Below, piece after piece: positions 9,851 to 18,728 of a DNA stretch of 64,000 nucleotides; within the stretch, counting starts at the first letter, position 1, and every line of letters starts with the position of its first letter. The stretch comes from Cochleicola gelatinilyticus (lineage in GTDB: Bacteria > Bacteroidota > Bacteroidia > Flavobacteriales > Flavobacteriaceae): positions 310,001 to 374,000 of the forward strand of contig NZ_LRXL01000026.1 in NCBI RefSeq assembly GCF_001637325.1, in the 5' to 3' direction. The notes beneath the pieces are model-generated. The model saw nothing but the letters and a program-made list of their open reading frames with translations, did not search any database and was not told the origin of the DNA. The translations under genes and the position numbers were made by a program.

Positions 9851-9880
9851 AATAGTATAATTTTAATAAAACAAGTATTC

Positions 9881-9954
9881 TTTACACAAATATAAATATA
9901 TTTTACATTTTGACAAATAAACTTTACATTTATGTATTTATATCTTTATTTACA
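9881..9954. repeat. Phased TTTACA repeats over the XRE promoter (candidate operator)
   Basis: TTTACA occurs at 9881, 9902, 9923 and 9949. The first three are spaced exactly 21 bases apart (two helical turns), and the 9902 and 9923 copies extend to TTTACATTT. A further TTTACATTC overlaps the start codon at 9840-9848. The array covers the -7 and -33 elements, so a protein bound here would block transcription. The encoded XRE protein is the natural candidate. Confidence 0.55.
9887..9917 (-). promoter_or_regulatory. Bacteroidota-type promoter of the XRE operon
   Basis: Read on the reverse strand, TTTG (9914-9917) is followed after 19 bases by TATATTTG (9887-9894). This matches the Bacteroidota primary-sigma consensus TTTG-N(about 19)-TAnnTTTG at every fixed position. 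Transcription would start near 9880, about 30 bases before the membrane-protein gene. Confidence 0.8.
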
Positions 9955-10049
9955 GAACGCATAAATGTAGTTAATGATTAAAAATTTAGGAAACGACACC
10001 TCCCAATTAGAAGGAAATTTTTATAATTTTAGAACGTTATAAAACCTAC

Positions 10050-10547
10050 ATGAAAAAACTACTTCTATTAGCACTTTTCCCGATATTTTTAGCCTCTTGC
10101 GGAAGCTCACGCCGTATTCCCAATAAAACTGTAAATAAGCCCGATAAGGTGTTAATTTCGAATAACACGGTTGAAAAAGTAGTGGATCACGCAAAGCGTT
10201 TTGAAGGTACCCGTTATAAATTTGGAGGTACTACTAAAAAAGGAATGGATTGTTCTGGCCTAGTATATACTGCCTTTAAAGAAGAAGATATTATAATGCC
10301 CCGTATTTCTAGGGATATGGCAAAGCGAGGCATTCGCATTTCGCTTCGAGAAACCAACGAGGGGGATTTAGTATTCTTTCAAACCAATAAAAACCGTAAA
10401 GTTATAAATCATGTAGGACTTGTAGTAGAAAACAAACGCGGCGAAATTTTCTTTATCCATTCCACTACTTCCCGGGGTGTTATAATTTCTTCTCTTGAAG
10501 AAAATTATTGGAAAAGTGCTTTTATAGAAGCTAGAAGAGTTATTTAA
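10050..10547 (+). CDS. NlpC/P60 family cell-wall peptidase, lipoprotein
   Basis: This is a C40 cysteine peptidase of the NlpC/P60 family, which cleaves D-Glu-diaminopimelate links in peptidoglycan stem peptides. The signal peptide ends in the lipobox LASC (Cys17), so it is probably anchored in the outer membrane. The catalytic triad is Cys68 in MDCSGLV, His121 in NHVGLVV and His137 in FIHST. Length 165 residues is typical of Spr-like proteins. It stands alone between the XRE operon and comEC. Confidence 0.93.
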   Translation: MKKLLLLALFPIFLASCGSSRRIPNKTVNKPDKVLISNNTVEKVVDHAKRFEGTRYKFGGTTKKGMDCSGLVYTAFKEEDIIMPRISRDMAKRGIRISLRETNEGDLVFFQTNKNRKVINHVGLVVENKRGEIFFIHSTTSRGVIISSLEENYWKSAFIEARRVI

Positions 10548-10654
10548 CACATCGATAAAGTACGCTAAATTCTTTTGAATTTATTCTAAAAATGTAGAAT
10601 GTAAGTTTTCTAAAAAAATTGTACATTTAAATTCCTCCCCTGTTGGCCTTCTAA

Positions 10655-12709
10655 ATGCCAACCATGCAATTTATAAATACAGCAATAGTAAAATTTTCAG
10701 TGTTTCTCACCTTAGGAATTCTGACAGGACATTATTTTTCGTCACCTAATACGTGGGTAGTATTTGCTATTCCTATTCTATTTATAGTTCTCTTTTTCTT
10801 TTGGTGGATTGCACGAAGACAATTAATTCAACATATTTACTTCGGAATTTTCTCTTACGCCTGTTTCTTCGGAATAGGTTATTTTCATTATCACCTTCGC
10901 CTCCCAGAATTTCAACCAAAGCATTTTTCTCAACATCTTATTGAAAATGCTTCCCGCTCTTCTGAAGCTTCTTCCACGCTTCTACAATTAAAAATCATTG
11001 AAACATTAAAACCAAATCGGTATAGCCAAAAATATATTGCTCAAGTAATAGTAACTAACAAACAAAGTACCCAAGGTAAAGTGTTGCTCTCAATAAAACA
11101 AGACACTGTACCATACTTATTACTTGCAGACGCTATTATTTTAGTGCCAGTTAAAGTTAAAGCACTTACAAAACCTTTAAACCCTTTTCAATTTAATTAT
11201 GGTGCCTATCTAAGAACTTTAGGAATTTCACATCAAGTTTCTATCGAATCAGCTTCAATTTTAAAACAAAGAAAAGGAAGCTTTAGTTTAAGAGGACAGG
11301 CCTCGAAATTTCGATTATACTTAATTAAACAATTAAAAAAGACACCTATATCGGAAGACGCAAGAGGAATACTACAAGCGTTAGTTTTAGGAGAAAAAAG
11401 TGATATTTCGGAAGATCTACGTTCTGATTATGCTGCGGCGGGAGCAATTCATATTCTGGCAGTTTCTGGATTACATGTAGGCATATTGTATGCTATTTTA
11501 TTTTTTATATCTAATCCATTACGGCGAATTAGATTTGGAAAAGGAGTTCAAATAAGTGTTATAATTCTTTGTTTATGGGGGTTTGCTTTTATCACAGGGC
11601 TTTCTCCTTCTGTAACCCGAGCAGTAACAATGTTCACATTTTTTGCTCTGGCAAAAACTTTAGATCGACCCACCCAAACAATAAATACATTGTTTCTATC
11701 TTATTTTGTGTTGCTAGCCATAAATCCGTTATGGCTATTTCAAGTGGGGTTTCAATTAAGTTATTTGGCTGTACTTTTTATAGTATTAGTACATCCTCTT
11801 TTAAAAAGATTTTACCAACCCCGTTTTTATTTAGATCGTTTACTATGGAATATCTTTACAGTCTCTATTGCTGCCCAGCTTGGAGTTCTACCCCTAACCT
11901 TATATTATTTTCATCAGTTTCCTAGTCTCTTTTTTATTACAAGTTTAGTTATCCTTCCGTTTTTGGGATTTATATTGTGTTTTGGGATTATAGTGGTGGT
12001 ACTTGCTGCCTTCGAACTTCTTTTTGAAAAGCTAGCAATCTGGTACAGTACTCTCATAGAATACATGAATAAGGTTATAAGTATTATAGCACATCAAGAA
12101 CATTTCATTTTTACCGACATAAGCTTTCCTGGGACATATGTAATTGCATTTTATTTATTGATAACAAGTCTAATTGCAATAGGGTATCGTATTACGTATT
12201 ATCGAATACAACTTTGTTTATTTAGCACTATAATAGTTTTAGGAGTTCTCATATTCGAAAAATATAGTTCTGCTTCAAATAGTTTAATAATTTTTCATAA
12301 GCACGCAAAAACACTTATAGCCTATAAATCTGGAGATAAATTGAAAGTTTTCAGTAGTGACACAATGCTTCAAAAGAATTTAAATCCTGTTAAAGACTAT
12401 AGAATCGAGGCTTTTATTTCAAGGTATTCAGAAGAACCACTTCCAAAGCAATTTCAGTATAACAATATGCACGTTCAAGTAATAGATAGTACGGGTATTT
12501 ATTTAAAACGAATAAAAAATTCAATCGTACTTTTAATCGATAGTCCAAAAATACATTTGGAACGACTTATTGATTCCTTGCAACCAAAGTTTATAATTGC
12601 TGATGGGAGCAACTATAATTCGTATGTGAATCGTTGGCGAAACACATGTAACATAAAAAAGCTCCCCTTTTACCATACTGGCAGTAAGGGAGCTTTTATC
12701 GCAGAGTAG
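10655..12709 (+). CDS. ComEC/Rec2 family DNA-uptake channel protein, without a metallo-beta-lactamase domain
   Basis: ComEC forms the inner-membrane channel for single-stranded DNA in natural transformation. The N-terminal part has two hydrophobic segments and a DUF4131-like region. The central competence domain (about residues 230-510) contains the signature LAVSGLHVGILY and many membrane helices. The roughly 145-residue C-terminal tail shows no HxHxDH motif, so the nuclease-type domain of Bacillus ComEC is absent or degenerate. The last codons contain a strong hairpin (12655-12697). An alternative start is the ATG at 10664. Confidence 0.9.
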   Translation: MPTMQFINTAIVKFSVFLTLGILTGHYFSSPNTWVVFAIPILFIVLFFFWWIARRQLIQHIYFGIFSYACFFGIGYFHYHLRLPEFQPKHFSQHLIENASRSSEASSTLLQLKIIETLKPNRYSQKYIAQVIVTNKQSTQGKVLLSIKQDTVPYLLLADAIILVPVKVKALTKPLNPFQFNYGAYLRTLGISHQVSIESASILKQRKGSFSLRGQASKFRLYLIKQLKKTPISEDARGILQALVLGEKSDISEDLRSDYAAAGAIHILAVSGLHVGILYAILFFISNPLRRIRFGKGVQISVIILCLWGFAFITGLSPSVTRAVTMFTFFALAKTLDRPTQTINTLFLSYFVLLAINPLWLFQVGFQLSYLAVLFIVLVHPLLKRFYQPRFYLDRLLWNIFTVSIAAQLGVLPLTLYYFHQFPSLFFITSLVILPFLGFILCFGIIVVVLAAFELLFEKLAIWYSTLIEYMNKVISIIAHQEHFIFTDISFPGTYVIAFYLLITSLIAIGYRITYYRIQLCLFSTIIVLGVLIFEKYSSASNSLIIFHKHAKTLIAYKSGDKLKVFSSDTMLQKNLNPVKDYRIEAFISRYSEEPLPKQFQYNNMHVQVIDSTGIYLKRIKNSIVLLIDSPKIHLERLIDSLQPKFIIADGSNYNSYVNRWRNTCNIKKLPFYHTGSKGAFIAE
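12655..12697. terminator. Bidirectional terminator hairpin embedded in the comEC 3' end
   Basis: The arms AAAAGCTCCC (12657-12666) and GGGAGCTTTT (12688-12697) form a perfect ten-base stem within the last coding codons of comEC. On the reverse strand the stem is followed by TTTTTT, so it looks like the terminator of the thioredoxin gene that ends at 12731. Confidence 0.7.
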
Positions 12710-12730
12710 CGAAACACTTAACTAAAAACC

Positions 12731-13270
12731 CTACTCGTTGAATGTGTTCTTAAAATTCGCTTGATATTCTTCCCAGTCTTCAACTGTGTTAACAGCTAGA
12801 TAATCATCCTTAGCGATCATTTTTAAGTATATTTCTAATTGTTGTGGTGTTCGATATCCGGTAATGGGCTGAATTAACGTTCCATCTTCTTTAAAGAAAA
12901 CCATGCTAGGATAGCCTCTTAATTTTAATGCATCTGCAAAGAAATGAGTTGCATTTCGTCCCTTTCTACCCTCTTGGTAATTAGGATTGGTATATGTAAA
13001 ATCTTCAAAAACGACTTCTTCGGTTCCTTCGGCATTAAATTTAACTGCGTAAAAATTTTCATTTACATACGCAATAACATCTTTGTTGCTAAAAGTATTT
13101 TTGTCGAGCATTTTACACGGTCCACACCAAACCGTATAAACATCCATAAATATTTTCTTGGGAACCTTTTTTTGAGCTTCTAAAGCTTCATTCATGGTTA
13201 TCCAATTAATCTTTTGAGCTGTGATTGTTCCTGCCATGCATAAGACAAGAAGTAGTAGTATTCTTTTCAT
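12731..13270 (-). CDS. Secreted thioredoxin-fold protein with CGPC motif
   Basis: This 179-residue protein has a signal peptide (residues 1-18, ending TAQ) and a thioredoxin fold with the active site VWCGPC (Cys49 and Cys52). The cis-proline is in LRGYPSMVF near residue 115. A CGPC site in an exported protein suggests a periplasmic disulfide reductase or shuffler similar to the DsbD gamma domain and Thioredoxin_7 proteins. It is separated from the upstream POT transporter by a strong terminator, so it probably has its own promoter in the short space at 13271-13300. Confidence 0.9.
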   Translation of the reverse strand: MKRILLLLVLCMAGTITAQKINWITMNEALEAQKKVPKKIFMDVYTVWCGPCKMLDKNTFSNKDVIAYVNENFYAVKFNAEGTEEVVFEDFTYTNPNYQEGRKGRNATHFFADALKLRGYPSMVFFKEDGTLIQPITGYRTPQQLEIYLKMIAKDDYLAVNTVEDWEEYQANFKNTFNE

Positions 13271-13300
13271 AGTATATTATTGAGTGTAACCACTTAAAAC

Positions 13301-13333
13301 AAAAAACGTTCCACAATAATGGGAACGTTTTTT
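13301..13333. terminator. Terminator between POT transporter and thioredoxin genes
   Basis: A perfect 12-base stem, AAAAAACGTTCC (13301-13312) and GGAACGTTTTTT (13322-13333), encloses a nine-base loop. It is followed by T-runs on both strands. It should end the reverse-strand dipeptidyl peptidase/POT transcript. Confidence 0.85.
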
Positions 13334-13353
13334 TTTTAAATGTATTGTATGAC

Positions 13354-14940
13354 TTATCGAATACCGTGCATCATACGAATTAGTGTTCTGTTTAAAATTA
13401 ACATTACTACACCTGCTCCGATAGGTATAAGTGTAAATATCATAAAGAATGTTGTCATCCCATATTCTTCTACAATTGGATCGATATAACTACCAGTAAC
13501 ACCTGCAGTAAGGTTTGCGATGAAGTTCGCTACGAACCACACTCCAAACATTAATCCAACCAATTTTACTGGTGCTAGTTTACTTACATACGATAATCCT
13601 ACTGGAGACACGCATAGTTCTCCCAATGTATGGAATAAATAAGCTAGAATTAAGAAGATCATGCTTACAGATGCGGTTTTAGCTCCTAATGGTATTCCCA
13701 TAGACCCATACGCAAGTATTCCAAATCCGAGTCCTACAAGAATTAATCCAATTGCAAATTTAACCGGACCTGATGGATTTAGTCTACTCTGCCATATTTT
13801 TGAAAATAACGGTGCAAAAGCAATGATAAAGAAGGAATTTAAAATACCAAACCAAGATGCAGGTACTTCTGCACTTTCGGCTACGAATTCTCTTTGAAGC
13901 ATCCAAATAACAATTCCCCAAATTATAACAAAGCTTGTTCCTAACAGGATATTTGATAAAGCGTATTTAGAAAAAGTTTGTTTAAAAAGCATTATAAGAA
14001 CCCAGCTAATAATTAACATAGGTATTACAGTTAATAACGTGTTGAATATCTTAAAAATTAATGCTCCATTATCCACTAAAACACGGTCGGTATAATCGGC
14101 TGCAAAAATGGTCATCGATCCACCTGCCTGCTCAAACGCCCACCAGAAGAATACAGTAAAGAAGGCGAACACTCCAATCACAATTAATCTGTCACGAGTA
14201 ACTTTCGATCTTTTGGCATCATCCATAGTATCTTCAATAGCGTCCTCAGTTTTTTCAAGAGAATCTTCTAAAGCATCAAAATCTTTAGTTCCTGCAGGTG
14301 AAAGTCCGATTCTCCCAAAGATTTTTTGAGCGAAATAAAATTGTAACATTCCGAAGAACATAAATACCCCAGCTAATCCAAAACCGTAATGCCATCCTAC
14401 TTTCTCTCCTATGTATCCGCATAAAAGAATTCCTAAAAAGGCTCCAGCATTAATACCCATATAAAATATGGTGTACCCAGCATCTTTTTCTTTTCCTTGG
14501 TTTTTATATAGTTGACCAACCATCGAAGAGATATTCGGTTTAAATAGTCCATTTCCAACAATTAGTAAACCGAGTCCGATGAAGAAAAAAGGATCTGAAA
14601 AAACTTCAAGTGCCATAGAAGCGTGGCCTAAAGTCATTAGTAGGGCTCCAGCGATCACCGCATTTCGATACCCCATGATTTTATCTGCAATTAATCCTCC
14701 TAAAATTGGAGTTACGTAAACAAGCCCTGTGTACCATGCATATAAGACTAAAGCATCTGCTCTATCCCAGCCCCATCCTTCATCAAGTATAGATGCTACT
14801 AAAAAGAGTACGAGTAAGGCACGCATTCCATAATATGAGAAACGTTCCCACATTTCCGTGAAGAACAATACAAATAGTCCCGAAGGATGTCCTAGTACGG
14901 TTTTTTGATTCGTTTCTGAACCTCCAAATTTAAATTCCAT
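13354..14940 (-). CDS. Peptide MFS transporter, POT/PTR2 family
   Basis: This is a proton-coupled di/tripeptide importer of the inner membrane. The 528-residue protein has about 14 membrane helices, as in bacterial DtpT/YjdL-type POTs. The PTR2 signatures are visible: GLIADKIMGYRNA after helix 2 and FYMGINAGAFLGILLCGY near residue 160. It lies 30 bases after a dipeptidyl-peptidase gene on the same strand and before a strong terminator, forming a two-gene peptide-utilisation operon. A charged acidic loop (about residues 218-245) separates the two halves. Confidence 0.93.
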   Translation of the reverse strand: MEFKFGGSETNQKTVLGHPSGLFVLFFTEMWERFSYYGMRALLVLFLVASILDEGWGWDRADALVLYAWYTGLVYVTPILGGLIADKIMGYRNAVIAGALLMTLGHASMALEVFSDPFFFIGLGLLIVGNGLFKPNISSMVGQLYKNQGKEKDAGYTIFYMGINAGAFLGILLCGYIGEKVGWHYGFGLAGVFMFFGMLQFYFAQKIFGRIGLSPAGTKDFDALEDSLEKTEDAIEDTMDDAKRSKVTRDRLIVIGVFAFFTVFFWWAFEQAGGSMTIFAADYTDRVLVDNGALIFKIFNTLLTVIPMLIISWVLIMLFKQTFSKYALSNILLGTSFVIIWGIVIWMLQREFVAESAEVPASWFGILNSFFIIAFAPLFSKIWQSRLNPSGPVKFAIGLILVGLGFGILAYGSMGIPLGAKTASVSMIFLILAYLFHTLGELCVSPVGLSYVSKLAPVKLVGLMFGVWFVANFIANLTAGVTGSYIDPIVEEYGMTTFFMIFTLIPIGAGVVMLILNRTLIRMMHGIR

Positions 14941-14970
14941 ATAGTTAAGTGTTAATTAGTAAAGAGTTGT

Positions 14971-17181
14971 TTATTTTTTAGTTTCTGTCATGACAGGTTG
15001 AGATTCTCCTAATGTATCATAAACAAAATTGGTCAATTTTTTAAATAAGTGCAGGCGAGTGTTTCCTCCGTAAATTCCATGATTTTTATCTGGATAGATC
15101 GCCCAATCGAATTGCTTGTCAGCTTGAACCAAAGCTTCTACTAAACGCATTGTATTCTGTACATGCACATTATCGTCTGCACTTCCATGGACTAATAAGA
15201 AGTCCCCTTCAAGTTTTTCAACATGCGAAATTGGTGAATTATTATCATACCCTGTAGCATTCTCCTGTGGAGTTGTCATGTATCGTTCTGTGTAAATGGT
15301 ATCGTAGAATCTCCAACTAGTTACTGGTGCTACTGCAATTGCCATAGAAAAAGTGTCTGCTCCTTGAAATAAACAATTTGACGCCATAAAACCACCATAA
15401 CTCCATCCCCATATACCAATTCTGTTTGCATCGATAAAAGGTAGCGCTCCTAATTTTTTAGCCGCTGCTATCTGATCTTCTACTTCGTATTTCCCAAGTT
15501 CTTTTTGAGTCATTTTTTTAAAATCACGCCCTTTCAATCCGGTACCACGACCGTCTACACAAGCAATTACATATCCTTCTTGTGCGAGCATCTGGTGCCA
15601 GTAATCGTTTGCTCCATTCCAGCGATTCGCTACATTCTGAGACCCAGGTCCAGAATATTGATACATAAATAAAGGATATGATTTATTAGGATCGAAATTT
15701 TTGGGTTTAATCATGTACATATTCAACTCGTTCCCATTTACCGTAATAGTCGAGAATTCTTTAGGTGACATGTTGTAATTTTTCAATTTAGTAACAAGGG
15801 CATCATTCGAAGCAATCTCTCTAATTTCTTTCCCATTAAGCGCGTTGTGTAAGCTAAATTTGTAAGGGGTATCTGCACTAGAAAAAGTATTGATGAAATA
15901 AGTGTAATCTGCACTAAAGGCGCCACTGTTAGACCCGGTGTTTTGAGTAAGTCTGGCTTTATTTTTGCCCGAACTTAATACAGAATACACATCACGATTT
16001 ATGCTTCCGTTTTCGGTACTCTGATAATAAATACGACCAGTTTTTTGATCGAATCCATAATAATTAGTAACCTCCCAGTCTCCCTTAGTTACTTGATTTT
16101 GCAACTTTCCAGTTTTATCATATAAGTAAATATGATTCCAACCATCTTTTTCACTGGTCCAAATAAAACTATTATCATTTAAAAATGTAAGATTATCGGT
16201 AATATCAACATATGCATCATCTTTTTCTTGAAGAACTAATTTACTCGTATTAGTTTCAGCATCAACAAAGATAAGGTCTACCGTATTCTGATACCGGTTT
16301 GTTAACTGAGCACTTAAAATATTATCTTGCTTGGTCCATTGTATTCTCGGGATATAATAACTGTTGTAGTCTGAGAGACCAATGTTTGAAGTCTTTTCGG
16401 ATGTCACATCATATATATGTAATGATACTTTTGCATTAGGGTCTCCCGCTTTAGGGTATTTAAAAACCTGTTGATCGGGATATAATGTTTCCTTGTACAC
16501 ATCCATAGAAAAACGGGGGACGTCGGTTTCATCAAACCTAATAAAAGCTAGTTTATTTCCAGCATTATTCCAATCGAAAGCACGTACAAAGCCAAATTCT
16601 TCCTCGTATACCCAATCAGTTATACCATTAATAATACTGTTTTTCTTCCCATCAAAAGTAATTTGCTTAGTTGCATCAGACTTAAGGTCTTTAATATATA
16701 AATTATTGTTATAACCATATGCTACTTTGCTTCCATTCTTATTAAAAGTAGGTTCTTGAATCTGATTTTCAGAAACCAATGTAAGGTCTTTAGACTTCAA
16801 ATCATACACATAATACGTTCCTAAAGAAGAGCGTCTATAGATTTGCTCTAATTTAGTTGCTAATAATAATTTAGACTCATCATCACTAAATTCGTATGAA
16901 ATAAGATAATCGATCCCTGGAAGATCATTAGAGCTCAATAATGTTCGTTCTTTTTTTCCGGTTTTATAATTATAAACATCAATAGTTGAAGCTTTCGCAT
17001 CACGATCGTAATTTAATACCGAATACTCCGTACCATTTTTCAATGATCTAAGAGCATCAAGGCCTTCTGTGCGAAAAGCACCTCCGTAAATGTCGTTTAA
17101 CGTAATATCTTGTTGTGCGGAAAGTATGGTGGTGGCAGTAAGAAACAGCACCAAAAATCGGGTGAGATTTTTTGTTTTCAA
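14971..17181 (-). CDS. S9 family peptidase, dipeptidyl peptidase IV type
   Basis: This exported serine peptidase removes X-Pro-like dipeptides from peptide N-termini. The 736-residue protein has a signal peptide (ending LSAQ), an N-terminal beta-propeller (DPPIV_N) and a C-terminal alpha/beta hydrolase domain. The triad is Ser in GWSYGGFM (about residue 595), Asp in GSADDNVH (about 665) and His in DKNHGIYG (about 700). A DWVYEEEFG segment in the propeller matches the Glu-Glu motif that binds the substrate amino terminus. The start codon is TTG, chosen because it gives the complete signal peptide. It is co-oriented with the POT dipeptide transporter. Confidence 0.94.
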   Translation of the reverse strand: MKTKNLTRFLVLFLTATTILSAQQDITLNDIYGGAFRTEGLDALRSLKNGTEYSVLNYDRDAKASTIDVYNYKTGKKERTLLSSNDLPGIDYLISYEFSDDESKLLLATKLEQIYRRSSLGTYYVYDLKSKDLTLVSENQIQEPTFNKNGSKVAYGYNNNLYIKDLKSDATKQITFDGKKNSIINGITDWVYEEEFGFVRAFDWNNAGNKLAFIRFDETDVPRFSMDVYKETLYPDQQVFKYPKAGDPNAKVSLHIYDVTSEKTSNIGLSDYNSYYIPRIQWTKQDNILSAQLTNRYQNTVDLIFVDAETNTSKLVLQEKDDAYVDITDNLTFLNDNSFIWTSEKDGWNHIYLYDKTGKLQNQVTKGDWEVTNYYGFDQKTGRIYYQSTENGSINRDVYSVLSSGKNKARLTQNTGSNSGAFSADYTYFINTFSSADTPYKFSLHNALNGKEIREIASNDALVTKLKNYNMSPKEFSTITVNGNELNMYMIKPKNFDPNKSYPLFMYQYSGPGSQNVANRWNGANDYWHQMLAQEGYVIACVDGRGTGLKGRDFKKMTQKELGKYEVEDQIAAAKKLGALPFIDANRIGIWGWSYGGFMASNCLFQGADTFSMAIAVAPVTSWRFYDTIYTERYMTTPQENATGYDNNSPISHVEKLEGDFLLVHGSADDNVHVQNTMRLVEALVQADKQFDWAIYPDKNHGIYGGNTRLHLFKKLTNFVYDTLGESQPVMTETKK

Positions 17182-17415
17182 ATTGTTACATTTTTGTTAT
17201 GCCAAGTTTACTAAAATTTTCGCTAATTTCGGGTGGTTTTTGTGTTAAATGAACAGTTTTATTGGGGATAAACCCATGAATTTTGAAGCATTTTAACCCC
17301 TTTAAAGAGCAACACATTTATCCTTTCAAAGGTAAGTTACACAGCATCAATATTCGTAAATGAAATCTTATGAAGAATATGAAAATACTATCTTTGTCAC
17401 TTAATAGAATATAGT
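17182..17415. other. Intergenic region between dipeptidyl peptidase and mvaA
   Basis: This 234-base divergent spacer is the longest gene-free stretch in the window. Apart from the -7 candidate at 17389-17396 I see no hairpin, repeat or small coding region in it. Confidence 0.6.
17389..17396 (+). promoter_or_regulatory. Candidate -7 element for the HMG-CoA reductase operon
   Basis: TATCTTTG matches the TAnnTTTG consensus exactly, 19 bases upstream of the ATG. No clear TTTG lies at the -33 distance, so the promoter is only partly supported. Confidence 0.5.
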
Positions 17416-18726
17416 ATGATCGCCCCTGTAACCGGATTCTCAAAAAAAACTAAAAAAGAAAAGATAGATTGGCTGCTTTCCACCTACCTTCAAAACGACA
17501 CAGAAGCATTAGCTACTTTAAAAAAGTATTGGAATAGCGACACAGCACTTCAACAATTACACGACGACTTTATAGAGAATACAATTTCAAACTACTACCT
17601 ACCCTTGGGCGTCGCACCTAATTTTAAAATTAACGACAGACTATACACGTTACCCATGGTAATTGAAGAAAGCTCTGTGGTAGCAGCTGCGAGTAATGCA
17701 GCAAAATTCTGGCTTGAACGTGGCGGATTTAAAGCAAAAGTTATTGGCACAGAAAAGAACGGACAAATTCATCTTAATTTCTTCGGAAAAGAAACACTTC
17801 TAAAACATTTTTTTGAAGCTGTAAAACCGAAACTAATTGCAAGTATTGAAGCTATCCAAACAAACATGAAACGTCGAGGTGGAGGTCTACTCGATATTGT
17901 GTTAAAAAATTCTTCTGAAAAATTATCGGGATATTATCAACTGCATTGTACGTTCGAAACCTTAGATGCAATGGGAGCTAATTTTATAAACAGTTGCCTA
18001 GAAGAAATCGCCCGAACTTTCGAAACGGAAGCTACTACCTTTAAAAGTTTTTCTGAAACCGAAAAACCAGAGGTAGTATTAAGCATTCTTTCTAACTACG
18101 TACCCGAATGTTTAGTGCGAGCAGAAGTGAGTTGCCAAGTTTCACAACTCGACACCAAAGACTTTGACGGAAAAACGTTTGCGGCTAAATTTGTTCGAGC
18201 CGTAAATATTGCAAAAGCAGAACCAAGAAGAGCAGTAACCCACAATAAGGGAATTATGAATGGCATCGACGCAGTAATACTTGCCACTGGAAACGATTTC
18301 CGAGCAGTAGAAGCAGGTGTTCATGCCTATGCAGCCAAAGACGGCACATACACCAGTCTAACGCACGCTTCAGTAAAAGATGATGTGTTCACCTTCAGCA
18401 TCGAAATCCCTTTAGCCCTAGGAACTGTTGGCGGACTTACATCGTTGCACCCTATGGTAAAATTTGCGTTTAACTTATTGCAATCGCCCAACGCTAAACA
18501 ATTAATGGAAATTACTGCGGTCGCCGGACTTGCTCAAAATTTTGCTGCCATTCGTTCGTTAGTTACTACAGGCATTCAGAAAGGGCATATGAAAATGCAT
18601 TTAATGAATATTTTAAATCAGTTGCAAACCACTTCCGAAGAAAAACAAAAAGCGGTTCAATACTTTAAAGATCACCCCATCTCTCATAGTTCTGTATTAA
18701 CCTTTGTTGAATCGATGCGCAACTAA
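17416..18726 (+). CDS. mvaA: Hydroxymethylglutaryl-CoA reductase, class II (degradative type)
   Basis: This enzyme converts HMG-CoA to mevalonate, or the reverse, with NAD(P)H in the cytosol. At 436 residues it is class II. The conserved stretches are ENTISNYYLPLGVAPN (about residues 55-70), EESSVVAAASNAAKFW (about 87), DAMGANFIN (about 176), and NKGIMNGIDAVILATGNDFR (about 276-295). Flavobacteria use such enzymes in the mevalonate pathway to isoprenoids, despite the family name. The gene is followed two bases later by a GHMP kinase, supporting a biosynthetic mevalonate role. Confidence 0.95.
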   Translation: MIAPVTGFSKKTKKEKIDWLLSTYLQNDTEALATLKKYWNSDTALQQLHDDFIENTISNYYLPLGVAPNFKINDRLYTLPMVIEESSVVAAASNAAKFWLERGGFKAKVIGTEKNGQIHLNFFGKETLLKHFFEAVKPKLIASIEAIQTNMKRRGGGLLDIVLKNSSEKLSGYYQLHCTFETLDAMGANFINSCLEEIARTFETEATTFKSFSETEKPEVVLSILSNYVPECLVRAEVSCQVSQLDTKDFDGKTFAAKFVRAVNIAKAEPRRAVTHNKGIMNGIDAVILATGNDFRAVEAGVHAYAAKDGTYTSLTHASVKDDVFTFSIEIPLALGTVGGLTSLHPMVKFAFNLLQSPNAKQLMEITAVAGLAQNFAAIRSLVTTGIQKGHMKMHLMNILNQLQTTSEEKQKAVQYFKDHPISHSSVLTFVESMRN

Positions 18727-18728
18727 TT

